Counted from the first letter of the stretch, positions 1 through 5,971 are shown. The stretch: 6,679 bases of DNA from an uncultured Angelakisella sp. (GCA_910585525.1 CAJUFR010000071.1:1-6679); one strand, 5' to 3'. Made by a program: numbers and translations. The notes: generated by a model from the sequence alone, not told the origin.

Positions 1-469
1 CCTCCTGGGTGTAGATGGAGGAGCCGTGGTAGCCCACGTTCTCAAAGGCCAGCTTCACCCCCGTTTTTTTTGCCTCCTCCGCCAGGCGGCAGATGGTCTC
101 GCGGGCCCGTTTTTTGGCGGTCTCCTTGTCAAAGGCGGGGGAGTAGGCGAAGCCGGGATGGACCACCATCTGGGAGGCCCCCAGCCGGGCGCAGAACTCC
201 AGCGCTGCCAGATGGTGGCGATAGGCGGCGTCCCGCAGGATGCCCATCTCCGCCGTCAGGTTGATGTCCCAGGCCGCCGGGTGGACCGAAAAGTGGAGAC
301 CGGTCCGTTTCAGTTCCTCCGCTATGGCGCCATAGCTTCCGCCGCAGCGGTCCCAGGCAGCGCCGTCCATCATCAACTCCACGTTTTTGCCCCCGGCCTT
401 TTGCAGCGTTTCCACATTCTCCAGCACAGGATGGCCCAGCAGGATCAGTTCCGAATAGCTAATCTTCAT
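1..469 (-). CDS. Sugar phosphate isomerase/epimerase-like TIM-barrel protein, partial (C-terminus outside window)
   Basis: The window holds the first 156 residues of a protein beginning MKISYSELILLGHP; the remainder runs off the left edge. It resembles the xylose isomerase-like / AP endonuclease family 2 TIM-barrel group, cytoplasmic metal-dependent enzymes that isomerise or epimerise sugars, polyols or their phosphates. Supporting features are alternating strand and helix segments, a strand ending in VVHPG (His104) and a later strand AFENVG (Glu143), the positions where this superfamily usually places metal-binding or catalytic His and Glu. Family members are often about 270-290 residues, so roughly 120 may be missing. 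The ATG at 469 is preceded by GAGGTGA at good spacing, overlapping the end of the ATPase gene 10 bases upstream, so it is probably translated from the same transcript. It is likely the catabolic partner of the transporter. The family call is fairly secure; reaction and substrate are unknown. Confidence 0.8.
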   Translation of the reverse strand, partial: MKISYSELILLGHPVLENVETLQKAGGKNVELMMDGAAWDRCGGSYGAIAEELKRTGLHFSVHPAAWDINLTAEMGILRDAAYRHHLAALEFCARLGASQMVVHPGFAYSPAFDKETAKKRARETICRLAEEAKKTGVKLAFENVGYHGSSIYTQE

Positions 470-479
470 TGTCGTCACC

Positions 480-1541
480 TCATACCACGATCATTTTGTC
501 TTCGTTGATCTGTATTGCTATGCTGTCCCCGGGGGCCAGGGTCACGGTGTTGGGGGCCTCAAAATAGACCTCGCTCTCCCCGATCCGCGCCCCCACCTGG
601 CAGCAGGCACCCATGAATATGCACTGGGTCACTTTGGCGGGGATGACCCCCTCCCCCCGGGCGCCGGGGGCCGCCAGGGCCATGTCCTCCAGCCGGAGGT
701 ATACTTTCACCGGGTCCCCCTCTCGGTACTCCCGGTTGCCCCGGTAGGGCAGGTGGACAAAGCCGGTGTCCACCACCGTCTGGTCCCCCCGCTTGTGGAC
801 GGTGCCGGGAAGCTGGTTGATCTTGCCGATGAACTGGGCCACAAAGTCAGTCTGGGGCCGGGAGTAGATGGCCGCCGGGGTGTCCACCTGCTCGATGATG
901 CCGCCGTTCATGATGGCGATGCGGTCGGCCAGGGCCATGGCCTCCAGCTGGTCATGGGTGACATAGATGGTGGTGATGCCGAACTGGCGCAGCTGCTTGC
1001 CCAGCTGGATGCGAAGATATTCTTTCAGCTTGGCGTCCAGGGCGGTGAGGGGCTCGTCCATCAGCAGCACCTTGGGTTCGATGGCCAGCACCCGGGCGAT
1101 GGCCACCCGCTGCTGCTGCCCGCCGGAAAGCTGCCCCGGCTTTTTGCCGGCGTAGGGGTTCAGGTCCATCATGTCCAGCAGCTGCTGGACCTTCTGCTCG
1201 ATCTGCTCCCGGGGGAGTTTCCGCAGCTTGAGGCCGAAGGCGATGTTCTGCCGGACGGTCATAGTGGGGAAAAGGGCGTAGTTTTGGAACACAAAGCCCA
1301 CGTTGCGCTTCTCCACCGGGACCGAGGATATCTCCTGGTCATAGAAGTAAATCTCCCCGCTGGTCTTTTTTTCCAGCCCCCCAATGGTCCGCAGCAGAGT
1401 GGATTTGCCGCAGCCGGAGGAACCCAGCAGCACCAGGATCTCACCCTCCCGCACGTCCAGGCAGATATCCCGCAGGGCGTGGGTCCCGTCGCCATATACC
1501 TTGTTGATGTGCCGGATGGAGACATGTGTCTTGTCGGTCAT
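480..1541 (-). CDS. ABC importer ATP-binding protein, PotA/FbpC-like (353 aa)
   Basis: This is the ATP-hydrolysing subunit of a binding-protein-dependent ABC importer, acting on the cytoplasmic face of the membrane as a dimer. All motifs are intact: Walker A GSSGCGKST (residues 40-48), Q-loop Gln86 in VFQNYALFP, signature LSGGQ (138-142), Walker B VLLMDE (158-163), D-loop LTALD (165-169) and H-loop His196 in YVTHD. Residues from about 240 to 353 form a C-terminal extension like the TOBE/MOI regulatory domain of the MalK, PotA and FbpC families, and total length fits them. The ATG at 1541 follows GAGGGGGAAAG, which overlaps the stop of the upstream permease; the gap is 12 bases, so translational coupling is likely. 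Related ATPases serve transporters for polyamines, iron, thiamine, 2-aminoethylphosphonate and sugar phosphates, so the subunit does not reveal the substrate. Annotation as a spermidine or iron ATPase would be over-specific. Confidence 0.95.
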   Translation of the reverse strand: MTDKTHVSIRHINKVYGDGTHALRDICLDVREGEILVLLGSSGCGKSTLLRTIGGLEKKTSGEIYFYDQEISSVPVEKRNVGFVFQNYALFPTMTVRQNIAFGLKLRKLPREQIEQKVQQLLDMMDLNPYAGKKPGQLSGGQQQRVAIARVLAIEPKVLLMDEPLTALDAKLKEYLRIQLGKQLRQFGITTIYVTHDQLEAMALADRIAIMNGGIIEQVDTPAAIYSRPQTDFVAQFIGKINQLPGTVHKRGDQTVVDTGFVHLPYRGNREYREGDPVKVYLRLEDMALAAPGARGEGVIPAKVTQCIFMGACCQVGARIGESEVYFEAPNTVTLAPGDSIAIQINEDKMIVV

Positions 1542-1553
1542 TTTCTTTCCCCC

Positions 1554-2354
1554 TCACTTGGTCTTGCTTTTGTTGAGACGGTTCATGCAATAGGTCAGCG
1601 GGATGGCGAAGGCCAAAAACAGCGTGGTGAAGGCGCTGCCGACCTCGATGCGCAGCGACGCGTAGGATTCGTACATCCCCACCGGCAGGGTCATCAGGTA
1701 GGGGGTGTACAGGAAGAAGGTGATGTTGAACTCCCCCAGGGACATCATAAAGACATTGATGGCCCCGGAGAGGATGGACACCCGGATGGCGGGGAAGATC
1801 ACCAGGAAGAACCGCCGCAGCGGCCCCGCCCCCAGCACTGAGGCGCACTCGTCGATGGACTTGAAGTCCTTGGCCCGCAGCGCCCCGGTCACCGCCCGGA
1901 ACATGAGGGGGAAGGTAAAGACGATGTGGCCGATGAGGATGAGCACCCCCGACCGGCGCAGGCCGGAGTAGGACTGGGCCAGGGCCAGGCCGATGGCCAC
2001 CCCGGGGATGGCGGCGGGGAGGGTAAGGACCTCCTCCAGCAGCTTCATCCAGCGGGAATTTTTGTTGGGACTCATCGCCACCTTGTAGGCCATCATGCTG
2101 CCCAGGATAACGTTGACCACCACCGTCACCATGGTGATGAGCAGAGTGATGCCGATGGTGTGCCCGTAATAGTAGAAAACGTACTCGTACCATTCCAGGG
2201 TGAAGCCCCGGCTGAACATGGTCTGCCCCCAATAGGCGGAAAAGGAGCCCAGTATGGTGAAGAGGATGGGCACCAACAAAAACGCCGTGGTGGCCAGGAT
2301 CAGCAGATAGACCAGGGCTTTCAGGACCTTTCCGGTAACGTTATATCCTATCAT
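1554..2354 (-). CDS. ABC importer permease, second membrane subunit (266 aa)
   Basis: This is an integral membrane subunit of the importer, about six hydrophobic segments long (for example near residues 11-35, 67-92, 108-127, 136-156, 190-210 and 236-256). It carries the cytoplasmic EAA loop that docks onto the ATPase: residues 169-188, reading ECASVLGAGPLRR then FFLVIFP, with the conserved glycine at 175 and proline at 188. The second position is Cys rather than Ala, a minor departure from the E-A-A consensus. Length is typical of PotC- or FbpB-half-like permeases. The ATG at 2354 follows GGGGTGAGGA, which overlaps the stop of the preceding permease; the gap is only 7 bases. It probably pairs with the product of 2362-3162 to form the translocation channel. 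Confidence 0.93.
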   Translation of the reverse strand: MIGYNVTGKVLKALVYLLILATTAFLLVPILFTILGSFSAYWGQTMFSRGFTLEWYEYVFYYYGHTIGITLLITMVTVVVNVILGSMMAYKVAMSPNKNSRWMKLLEEVLTLPAAIPGVAIGLALAQSYSGLRRSGVLILIGHIVFTFPLMFRAVTGALRAKDFKSIDECASVLGAGPLRRFFLVIFPAIRVSILSGAINVFMMSLGEFNITFFLYTPYLMTLPVGMYESYASLRIEVGSAFTTLFLAFAIPLTYCMNRLNKSKTK

Positions 2355-2361
2355 CGTTTCC

Positions 2362-3162
2362 TCACCCCTTTTCCAACAGTGTCCTGGCGAACATGTTCAG
2401 AATGACGCACACCGCGCCGATGAAGATCGCCATGGCGATGGTGATGTTAAAATTGTTGGTGTACTCGGTGTACATCAGGATGGGGATGATCTCGAACTGG
2501 TTGGCCAGGGTAAAGGCGGTGCCAAAGGCGGACATGGAGGTACAGAAGGAGATGGACGCCGCCGACAGGATGGCCGGGGCCAGGGTGGGAACTACCACCT
2601 GGAAGATGGCCTGCTGTTCGTTGGCTCCCACCGTCCGGGCGGCCTCCTCCAGCCGGATATCAAACTCCACCACCGAGCCGTAGACGGTCATCACCGTCTT
2701 TGGGATGGAGAAGTAGAGGTAGGCGAAGAAGATGCCGGTGATGGTGTAGGCCAGCGCCCCGGAGGCGGTGCCGGTGAGCAGCCGGGTGGCCATCGGCACC
2801 GCCCCGGTGCTGCCGAAGAGGATGATGATCATGAAGCCCACCACCACCCCCGGCAGCGACACCGGGAAGGTGATCAGGGTCATGTAGAGGTTTTTGCCCT
2901 TAAAATCGCTGCGGGCCAGGAAGAAAGCGATGACGCAGGCGATGACCAGGGTGGCCAGGGTGACCACCAGGGAGAGCCAAAGGCTGTTGAACAGCGCCAG
3001 CCGGTACCGGCCGTTGGCGATGATGGCGATATAGTTCGCCAGGGTAAAGCCGCCCTCCCCCACGAAGCTCTTTACCGCCAGCACCCCCACCGGCCAGAGG
3101 AAGAACAGCAGGAACAGCACCGCCGTGGGCAGGATGAACAAGGCGTTGGACCATTTTTTCAT
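2362..3162 (-). CDS. ABC importer permease, first membrane subunit (266 aa)
   Basis: This is the partner transmembrane subunit of the importer. It starts MKKWSNALFILP and has about six hydrophobic segments (near residues 7-31, 58-83, 93-117, 134-153, 194-215 and 233-258). The EAA loop at residues 173-192 reads EAARTVGANEQQ then AIFQVVVP, a good match to the family pattern with Gly179 and Pro192. It resembles PotB/AfuB-type permeases of the same family as its neighbour, and the two are equal in length, as expected for a heterodimer. The ATG at 3162 is preceded by AGGTGAGG at suitable spacing. Unlike the other operon genes it is separated from the upstream binding-protein gene by 85 bases containing a strong stem-loop, so its expression may be set lower than that of the binding protein. 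Confidence 0.94.
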   Translation of the reverse strand: MKKWSNALFILPTAVLFLLFFLWPVGVLAVKSFVGEGGFTLANYIAIIANGRYRLALFNSLWLSLVVTLATLVIACVIAFFLARSDFKGKNLYMTLITFPVSLPGVVVGFMIIILFGSTGAVPMATRLLTGTASGALAYTITGIFFAYLYFSIPKTVMTVYGSVVEFDIRLEEAARTVGANEQQAIFQVVVPTLAPAILSAASISFCTSMSAFGTAFTLANQFEIIPILMYTEYTNNFNITIAMAIFIGAVCVILNMFARTLLEKG

Positions 3163-3197
3163 AGCAAAGACCTCACCTTTCCGTTTGGTGGTACAGG

Positions 3198-3239
3198 CCC
3201 CGGCAGCCCCGGAGGGCCGCCGGAGGAAGGGGACCGGGG
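3198..3239 (-). other. Intercistronic GC-rich stem-loop between binding protein and permease genes
   Basis: Within the 85-base gap, CCCCGG (3198-3203) pairs with CCGGGG (3234-3239), and CCCC (3207-3210) pairs with GGGG (3229-3232). This gives a 10-bp GC-only stem with a 3-by-1 internal loop and an 18-base apical loop. Alternative pairings exist because the region is rich in C and G runs. On the transcribed (minus) strand no T run follows, so it is not a classical intrinsic terminator. In many importer operons a hairpin here protects the upstream binding-protein message from exonucleases, giving more binding protein than permease; that role is inferred. Confidence 0.55.
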
Positions 3240-3247
3240 GAGCGCCG

Positions 3248-4270
3248 TCACTTGGTGCTCACCTGGGCCACCCAAAGGTCGTTGAAGCTGGCCTGGACAG
3301 CGGACATCTTGGCCCAGTCCACGTCCACCACCCGGGCGTAGTCCTCGTCGGGGAGGAAGTAGCCCTTGACGTCATCGGTGAGGGCGGCGGTGTTCACCGG
3401 CCGCACGTAGCCCTTGGCAAAGAGGGCCTGCCCCTCGTCGGAGAACAGGAAGTCCACCAGCGACTTGGCGTTTTCCAGGTCGGGGCAGTTTTTCACCACA
3501 CCCACCACGTAGGGGATCTTCACCGAGCCCTCCTTGGGGATGACCACCTCGATGGGGCCGTTCTGATCGTACTTGAGGCCGTAGCCGTTGAAGTCGGCGT
3601 CGATGAGGATGGGGATCTCCCCCTTCAGCAGTTTGGCGGTGGAGGTCTGCATGGGGTAGACCACCCCGTTCTGGTTCAGCTTCTTAAAGTATTCCACGGC
3701 GGGACCGAAGTCGTCCAGGGAGCCGCCCATCGCCTCGTTCACCGCTACCACGGCGCTGTAGCCGATGGCCGCCGAGGTGGGGTCCAGCATCCCGATCATC
3801 CCTTTGTACTTGGGGTCCAGCAGTTCCTCCCAGCTTTGGGGCACCGGCAGGCCGCCCAGGGCCTCGGTGTTGGCCAGGATGGCGATGGAGCCGTAGTGGA
3901 CGGTGGAATAGAGGCCCTCGGCGTCCTTCAGGGTCGGGTCGATCTGGTCAAAGTAGGGGTGCTTGTACCCCTGGAGCACGTCCTCCGCCGCGGCCTGGGG
4001 CCCGAAGCTGATGCCCAGGTAGACCATGTCGCAAAGGGGAGCGGATTTTTCCGCGATAAGGGCGGTAAGGGACTGACCGCTGTTTTTGTTGTCGTTTGGG
4101 GCGGTGATATTGGTCTTTTTGGTGAACTCCACCAGGACGTTGCCCCAGTTCACCCAGTCCTGGGGGGTGTTGTAGGTGATGACGACATTGGACTTTTTGC
4201 TGCAGCCACCCAGCATCAGGACCATCGCGATGGCCAAAAATACCGCAAGATACGTTCTAGTTGTTTTCAT
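3248..4270 (-). CDS. ABC importer solute-binding lipoprotein, AfuA/FutA/PhnS-like (340 aa)
   Basis: This is the extracellular receptor of the importer. The N-terminus is a lipoprotein signal: MKTTR, a hydrophobic stretch at residues 7-20, and the lipobox L20-G21-G22-C23. Cys23 would be lipidated, anchoring the protein to the outer face of the membrane of a Gram-positive cell. The mature part has the periplasmic-binding-protein type II look of the iron, 2-aminoethylphosphonate, polyamine and sugar-phosphate receptors: an initial strand VVITYNTPQDWVNW, a central YGSIAILANTEALGG hinge region, SWEELLDPKYKGMIGMLDP, and a late ENAKSLVDFLFSDEGQALFAKGYVRPVN segment. Length is normal. The ATG at 4270 follows GGAGGTG with a 4-base gap. 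It is the first gene after an exact-consensus promoter. Binding proteins of this group are easily misannotated as iron receptors, so no substrate is assigned. Confidence 0.92.
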   Translation of the reverse strand: MKTTRTYLAVFLAIAMVLMLGGCSKKSNVVITYNTPQDWVNWGNVLVEFTKKTNITAPNDNKNSGQSLTALIAEKSAPLCDMVYLGISFGPQAAAEDVLQGYKHPYFDQIDPTLKDAEGLYSTVHYGSIAILANTEALGGLPVPQSWEELLDPKYKGMIGMLDPTSAAIGYSAVVAVNEAMGGSLDDFGPAVEYFKKLNQNGVVYPMQTSTAKLLKGEIPILIDADFNGYGLKYDQNGPIEVVIPKEGSVKIPYVVGVVKNCPDLENAKSLVDFLFSDEGQALFAKGYVRPVNTAALTDDVKGYFLPDEDYARVVDVDWAKMSAVQASFNDLWVAQVSTK

Positions 4271-4296
4271 GGGGCACCTCCATTTGTTTTTATTAA

Positions 4297-4330
4297 TTAT
4301 TAATCATTTTATTTATATTTTGATTAATAA
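4297..4330. repeat. Perfect 10-bp inverted repeat in the transporter operon leader (candidate operator or leader hairpin)
   Basis: TTATTAATCA (4297-4306) is exactly reverse-complementary to TGATTAATAA (4321-4330), with a 14-base AT-only spacer. The expected transcription start of the transporter operon is near 4334, so the repeat sits just inside the 5' leader and before the ribosome binding site. It could be a bipartite repressor operator blocking promoter clearance, or an AU-rich hairpin in the leader RNA. The motif TTATTRAT also occurs at 4531-4538 near the regulator promoter, which favours the operator reading. Confidence 0.5.
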
Positions 4331-4340
4331 CCATGATTCT

Positions 4341-4369
4341 ATTATAGGAGCAGGCCCCATTTTTGTCAA
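4341..4369 (-). promoter_or_regulatory. Consensus housekeeping promoter of the transporter operon
   Basis: On the minus strand the -35 box TTGACA (4369-4364) and the -10 box TATAAT (4346-4341) are both perfect and separated by exactly 17 bases. The predicted start is around 4334, giving a leader of about 64 bases before the ATG at 4270. An exact match on an accessory catabolic operon implies high intrinsic strength, so control is probably by repression from the divergent LacI-type regulator. Confidence 0.85.
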
Positions 4370-4394
4370 TAGTTTTCTATATTTATACATAAAA

Positions 4395-4417
4395 CTGTTA
4401 TTTTCGACGAAGAACAG
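4395..4417. promoter_or_regulatory. Imperfect 23-bp dyad in the divergent intergenic region
   Basis: CTGTT (4395-4399) and AACAG (4413-4417) are inverted arms, with TT and AA extending the symmetry inward at 4401-4402 and 4410-4411. A nearly concentric TTCGACGAA lies inside. The dyad is about 26 bases upstream of the transporter -35 box and is not explained by any gene. It may be a second protein-binding site. Another reading is a weak hairpin followed by CCGCCCTTTTT (4418-4428) on the plus strand, which could act as a poor terminator. Confidence 0.3.
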
Positions 4418-4493
4418 CCGCCCTTTTTGTCTCATTCCGCCAAGGCTTCACCGGCATCCCACAAGGTCCCATCAAAAAAGTTGAGGAACCCCC

Positions 4494-4526
4494 TTTACTT
4501 TTCCGAACCATCCACTATACTATAAT
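4494..4526 (+). promoter_or_regulatory. Promoter of the LacI-type regulator gene
   Basis: A perfect TATAAT -10 box lies at 4521-4526 and overlaps a second possible -10, TATACT (4516-4521). TTTACT at 4494-4499 is the best -35 candidate, 16 bases from TATACT; no strong -35 box sits 17 bases from TATAAT. Transcription would begin near 4528-4534, about 45 bases before the regulator ATG. It looks clearly weaker than the divergent transporter promoter, as expected for a regulator gene. Confidence 0.6.
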
Positions 4527-4538
4527 CAAATTATTGAT
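4525..4538. promoter_or_regulatory. Candidate autoregulatory operator overlapping the regulator promoter
   Basis: ATCAA (4525-4529) and TTGAT (4534-4538) form an inverted repeat around ATTA, immediately at and after the -10 box of the regulator gene. The stretch AATTATTGAT (4529-4538) matches AATTATTAAT in the transporter leader (4295-4304) at 9 of 10 positions. A repressor binding both would control itself and the transporter. The motif is AT-rich, so chance similarity is possible. Confidence 0.4.
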
Positions 4539-4576
4539 ACCAATTGTCACTCCACCGACATTTTGTAGGAGGTCTT

Positions 4577-5632
4577 ATGGCCAGTAAACGTCCTACCACC
4601 ACCGACATCGCCCGTCTTGCCGGCGTTTCTCAATCCACCGTCTCGATGATCCTCAGCGGCCGCCCCAGCGTCTCCTTCTCCCCGGAGACCATCCAGCGGG
4701 TCTGCTCCGCCGCCGAGCAGCTGGGCTACCGCCCCCGGAAAAGGAACGGAGGCGGGCCATCCGACCCGCCTCTGGTGGCGGTGGTCACCCCCACCCCCGG
4801 CAATCCCTACTATTCCACCCTCATCCAGGCCCTGGAGAACCAAGCCTCCTCCAACGGCTACAACCTCCTCACCTGCAACACCTACTATGACGCCGACACC
4901 GAGGGCCGCTACCTGGACCTGCTGGCCTCCTCCATCTACTGCGGCGTCATCTTCACCTATATGCCCTACAACCGGGAGCGGGTGCGGGCCCTGTCCCTCT
5001 CCTTCCCGGTGGTCATCATCGGGGACAAGGCGGATTCCATCGACATCGACACGGTGGCCCTCAACAGCCGCACCGCCGGGGAACTGGTGGCCCGCCACCT
5101 CTATGAACTGGGGCACCGCCAGATCGCCTTTATCACCACCCAGCTGGACAACAACATCCAGCGCCAGCGCCGCCTGGACGGGATCCGCCCCTACCTGGAG
5201 AAGCGCGGTGCCCGGTTGCTGGTCCAGGAGGCCAGCGTCAATCTCCACCGCCGCAAGTACAGCCTGAACATCGAGTACGATGTAGGGTACAAGCTGGCCG
5301 CCAAAACCAGCGCCGACCCCGCTGTCACCGCCTACATCGGGGTAAATGACATGGTGGCCTACGGCATCATGGACGCCCTGCTGGCCCAGGGGCGGTCCAT
5401 CCCGGGGGATTGCTCGGTCTGTGGCTTTGACAATATCTTTCCCTCCTGCTTTGCCAATATCAGCCTGACCACCATCGATTCCTGCCTGACCGAAAAAGGG
5501 CGTGACGCCTTTGAACTGCTGATGCGGAAGATCACCGACCGCCCCAACACCAACGCCACCAGCGTGTTCCAGATCGAGTATAACCCTAAGATCATTATAC
5601 GGGGGTCCACCGGGCCGGCAGCAGGGAGATGA
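4577..5632 (+). CDS. LacI/GalR-family transcriptional regulator with atypical hinge (351 aa)
   Basis: This is a DNA-binding regulator, probably the ligand-responsive repressor of the divergent transporter operon. The N-terminal helix-turn-helix is classical: TTTDIARLAGVSQSTVSMIL (residues 7-26), followed by GRPSVSFSPETIQRV and AAEQLGYRP (45-53). Residues 66 to about 340 form the periplasmic-binding-protein-like sensor and dimerisation domain, with LVAVVTPTPGNPYY, HLYELGHRQIAFIT, RLDGIR, GVNDMVAYGIMDALL and GFDNI. The usual hinge after YxP, with ARxL-type residues, is replaced by RKRNGGGPSDPP (54-65), so minor-groove intercalation by a hinge leucine looks absent. The ATG at 4577 is chosen because AGGAGG lies at 4567-4572 and the protein then starts just before the HTH, as in the family; a TTG at 4544 would only add 11 residues and has no ribosome binding site. 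The ligand is unknown, plausibly the transported compound or its derivative. Confidence 0.93.
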   Translation: MASKRPTTTDIARLAGVSQSTVSMILSGRPSVSFSPETIQRVCSAAEQLGYRPRKRNGGGPSDPPLVAVVTPTPGNPYYSTLIQALENQASSNGYNLLTCNTYYDADTEGRYLDLLASSIYCGVIFTYMPYNRERVRALSLSFPVVIIGDKADSIDIDTVALNSRTAGELVARHLYELGHRQIAFITTQLDNNIQRQRRLDGIRPYLEKRGARLLVQEASVNLHRRKYSLNIEYDVGYKLAAKTSADPAVTAYIGVNDMVAYGIMDALLAQGRSIPGDCSVCGFDNIFPSCFANISLTTIDSCLTEKGRDAFELLMRKITDRPNTNATSVFQIEYNPKIIIRGSTGPAAGR

Positions 5633-5848
5633 TCTCATCAAAGGTTCTATGGAGCATCCGCCCGAATGAAAGCTCCAATATCGTCCCAGGTATGCACTAC
5701 GGCATGGTCCCTGTAGGCTGGGTGCAGCCCACGTTCCCGAAGGCACGCCAGCCTAACCGCTCGAAGGCCGTTAGTCTGTACCTGAAGACTCTGGCATCGA
5801 AAGCTATCAATGTTGAAAAGAAATTTCCCGCAAAACAAAAATTAGGAC
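5633..5848. other. Intergenic region between regulator and tRNA promoter, with no convincing gene
   Basis: This stretch holds two dyads: TGGAGC (5650-5655) with GCTCCA (5672-5677), and the stronger one at 5714-5755. It has no intrinsic terminator with a T run for the regulator gene, so regulator transcripts might read into the tRNA. An 80-codon open frame starts at the ATG overlapping the regulator stop (5629) and runs to 5871 through the tRNA promoter, but it lacks a properly spaced ribosome binding site and any recognisable domain. Two short minus-strand frames are no better supported. Confidence 0.5.
5714..5755. repeat. Strong dyad / potential structured RNA element
   Basis: TAGGCTGG (5714-5721) pairs perfectly with CCAGCCTA (5748-5755). 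The stem continues with GTGC (5722-5725) against GCAC (5743-5746) across a single bulged G at 5747, giving 12 bp closing a 17-base loop. A further ACGGC (5699-5703) and GCCGT (5767-5771) could form an outer stem. There is no following T run on either strand, so it is not a standard terminator. It could be a transcript 3' end structure, a dispersed intergenic repeat, or part of a small RNA; none of these is proven. Confidence 0.45.
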
Positions 5849-5877
5849 TTGCAATTGCAAAGGTTTTATAGTATAAT
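5849..5877 (+). promoter_or_regulatory. tRNA-Val promoter
   Basis: TTGCAA (5849-5854) and a perfect TATAAT (5872-5877) are separated by exactly 17 bases. Transcription would begin near 5884, about 10 bases before the mature tRNA 5' end, leaving a short leader for RNase P removal. This is the expected layout for a single-gene tRNA unit. Confidence 0.8.
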
Positions 5878-5894
5878 AACGAAGCACCCAAAAA

Positions 5895-5971
5895 GGAAGC
5901 GTAGCTCAGCTGGTCAGAGTGCCTGCTTCACACGCAGGAGGTCCACGGTTCGAGCCCGTGCGTTTCCACCA
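5895..5971 (+). tRNA. tRNA-Val, anticodon CAC
   Basis: A full cloverleaf can be folded by eye. The acceptor stem pairs GGAAGCG (5895-5901) with CGTTTCC (5961-5967), containing one G-U pair. The D arm is GCTC with GAGT around a 9-base loop containing GG. The anticodon stem CCTGC/GCAGG closes the loop TTCACAC, giving anticodon CAC, which reads the valine codon GUG. A 5-base variable loop AGGTC follows, then the T arm CACGG/CCGTG around TTCGAGC. The discriminator is A at 5968 and the CCA end (5969-5971) is encoded. All helices are intact, so it should be functional. It stands alone in the window; its 3' half is also the kind of sequence used as an integration site. Confidence 0.96.

Noticed and set aside
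753..1841. Long plus-strand open frame opposite the ATPase and permease genes
   Set aside because: Its translation is rich in Gly, His, Val and Asp with no domain. It lies antisense to an ATPase with all motifs intact and is a by-product of GC-rich codon use.
3125..4303. 392-codon plus-strand open frame opposite the binding-protein gene
   Set aside because: Same antisense artefact: low-complexity Gly/Val/His/Asp composition and no ribosome binding site, opposite a convincing lipoprotein gene.
4395..4428. Hairpin plus T run as a terminator in the divergent region
   Set aside because: The stem is short and imperfect, the T run is separated from it by CCGCCC, and no plus-strand gene ends just upstream.
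4544..4576. Upstream TTG start for the regulator
   Set aside because: It lacks a ribosome binding site, whereas AGGAGG directly precedes the ATG at 4577, which gives a family-typical N-terminus.
4547..5746. 399-codon minus-strand open frame opposite the regulator
   Set aside because: Composition is Gly/Val-rich without domain features, and the opposite strand encodes a clear LacI-type protein.
5629..5871. 80-codon plus-strand frame overlapping the regulator stop
   Set aside because: It has no well-spaced ribosome binding site and no recognisable domain, and it runs through the tRNA promoter, including its -35 box. The dyad at 5714-5755 suggests an RNA or DNA element instead.
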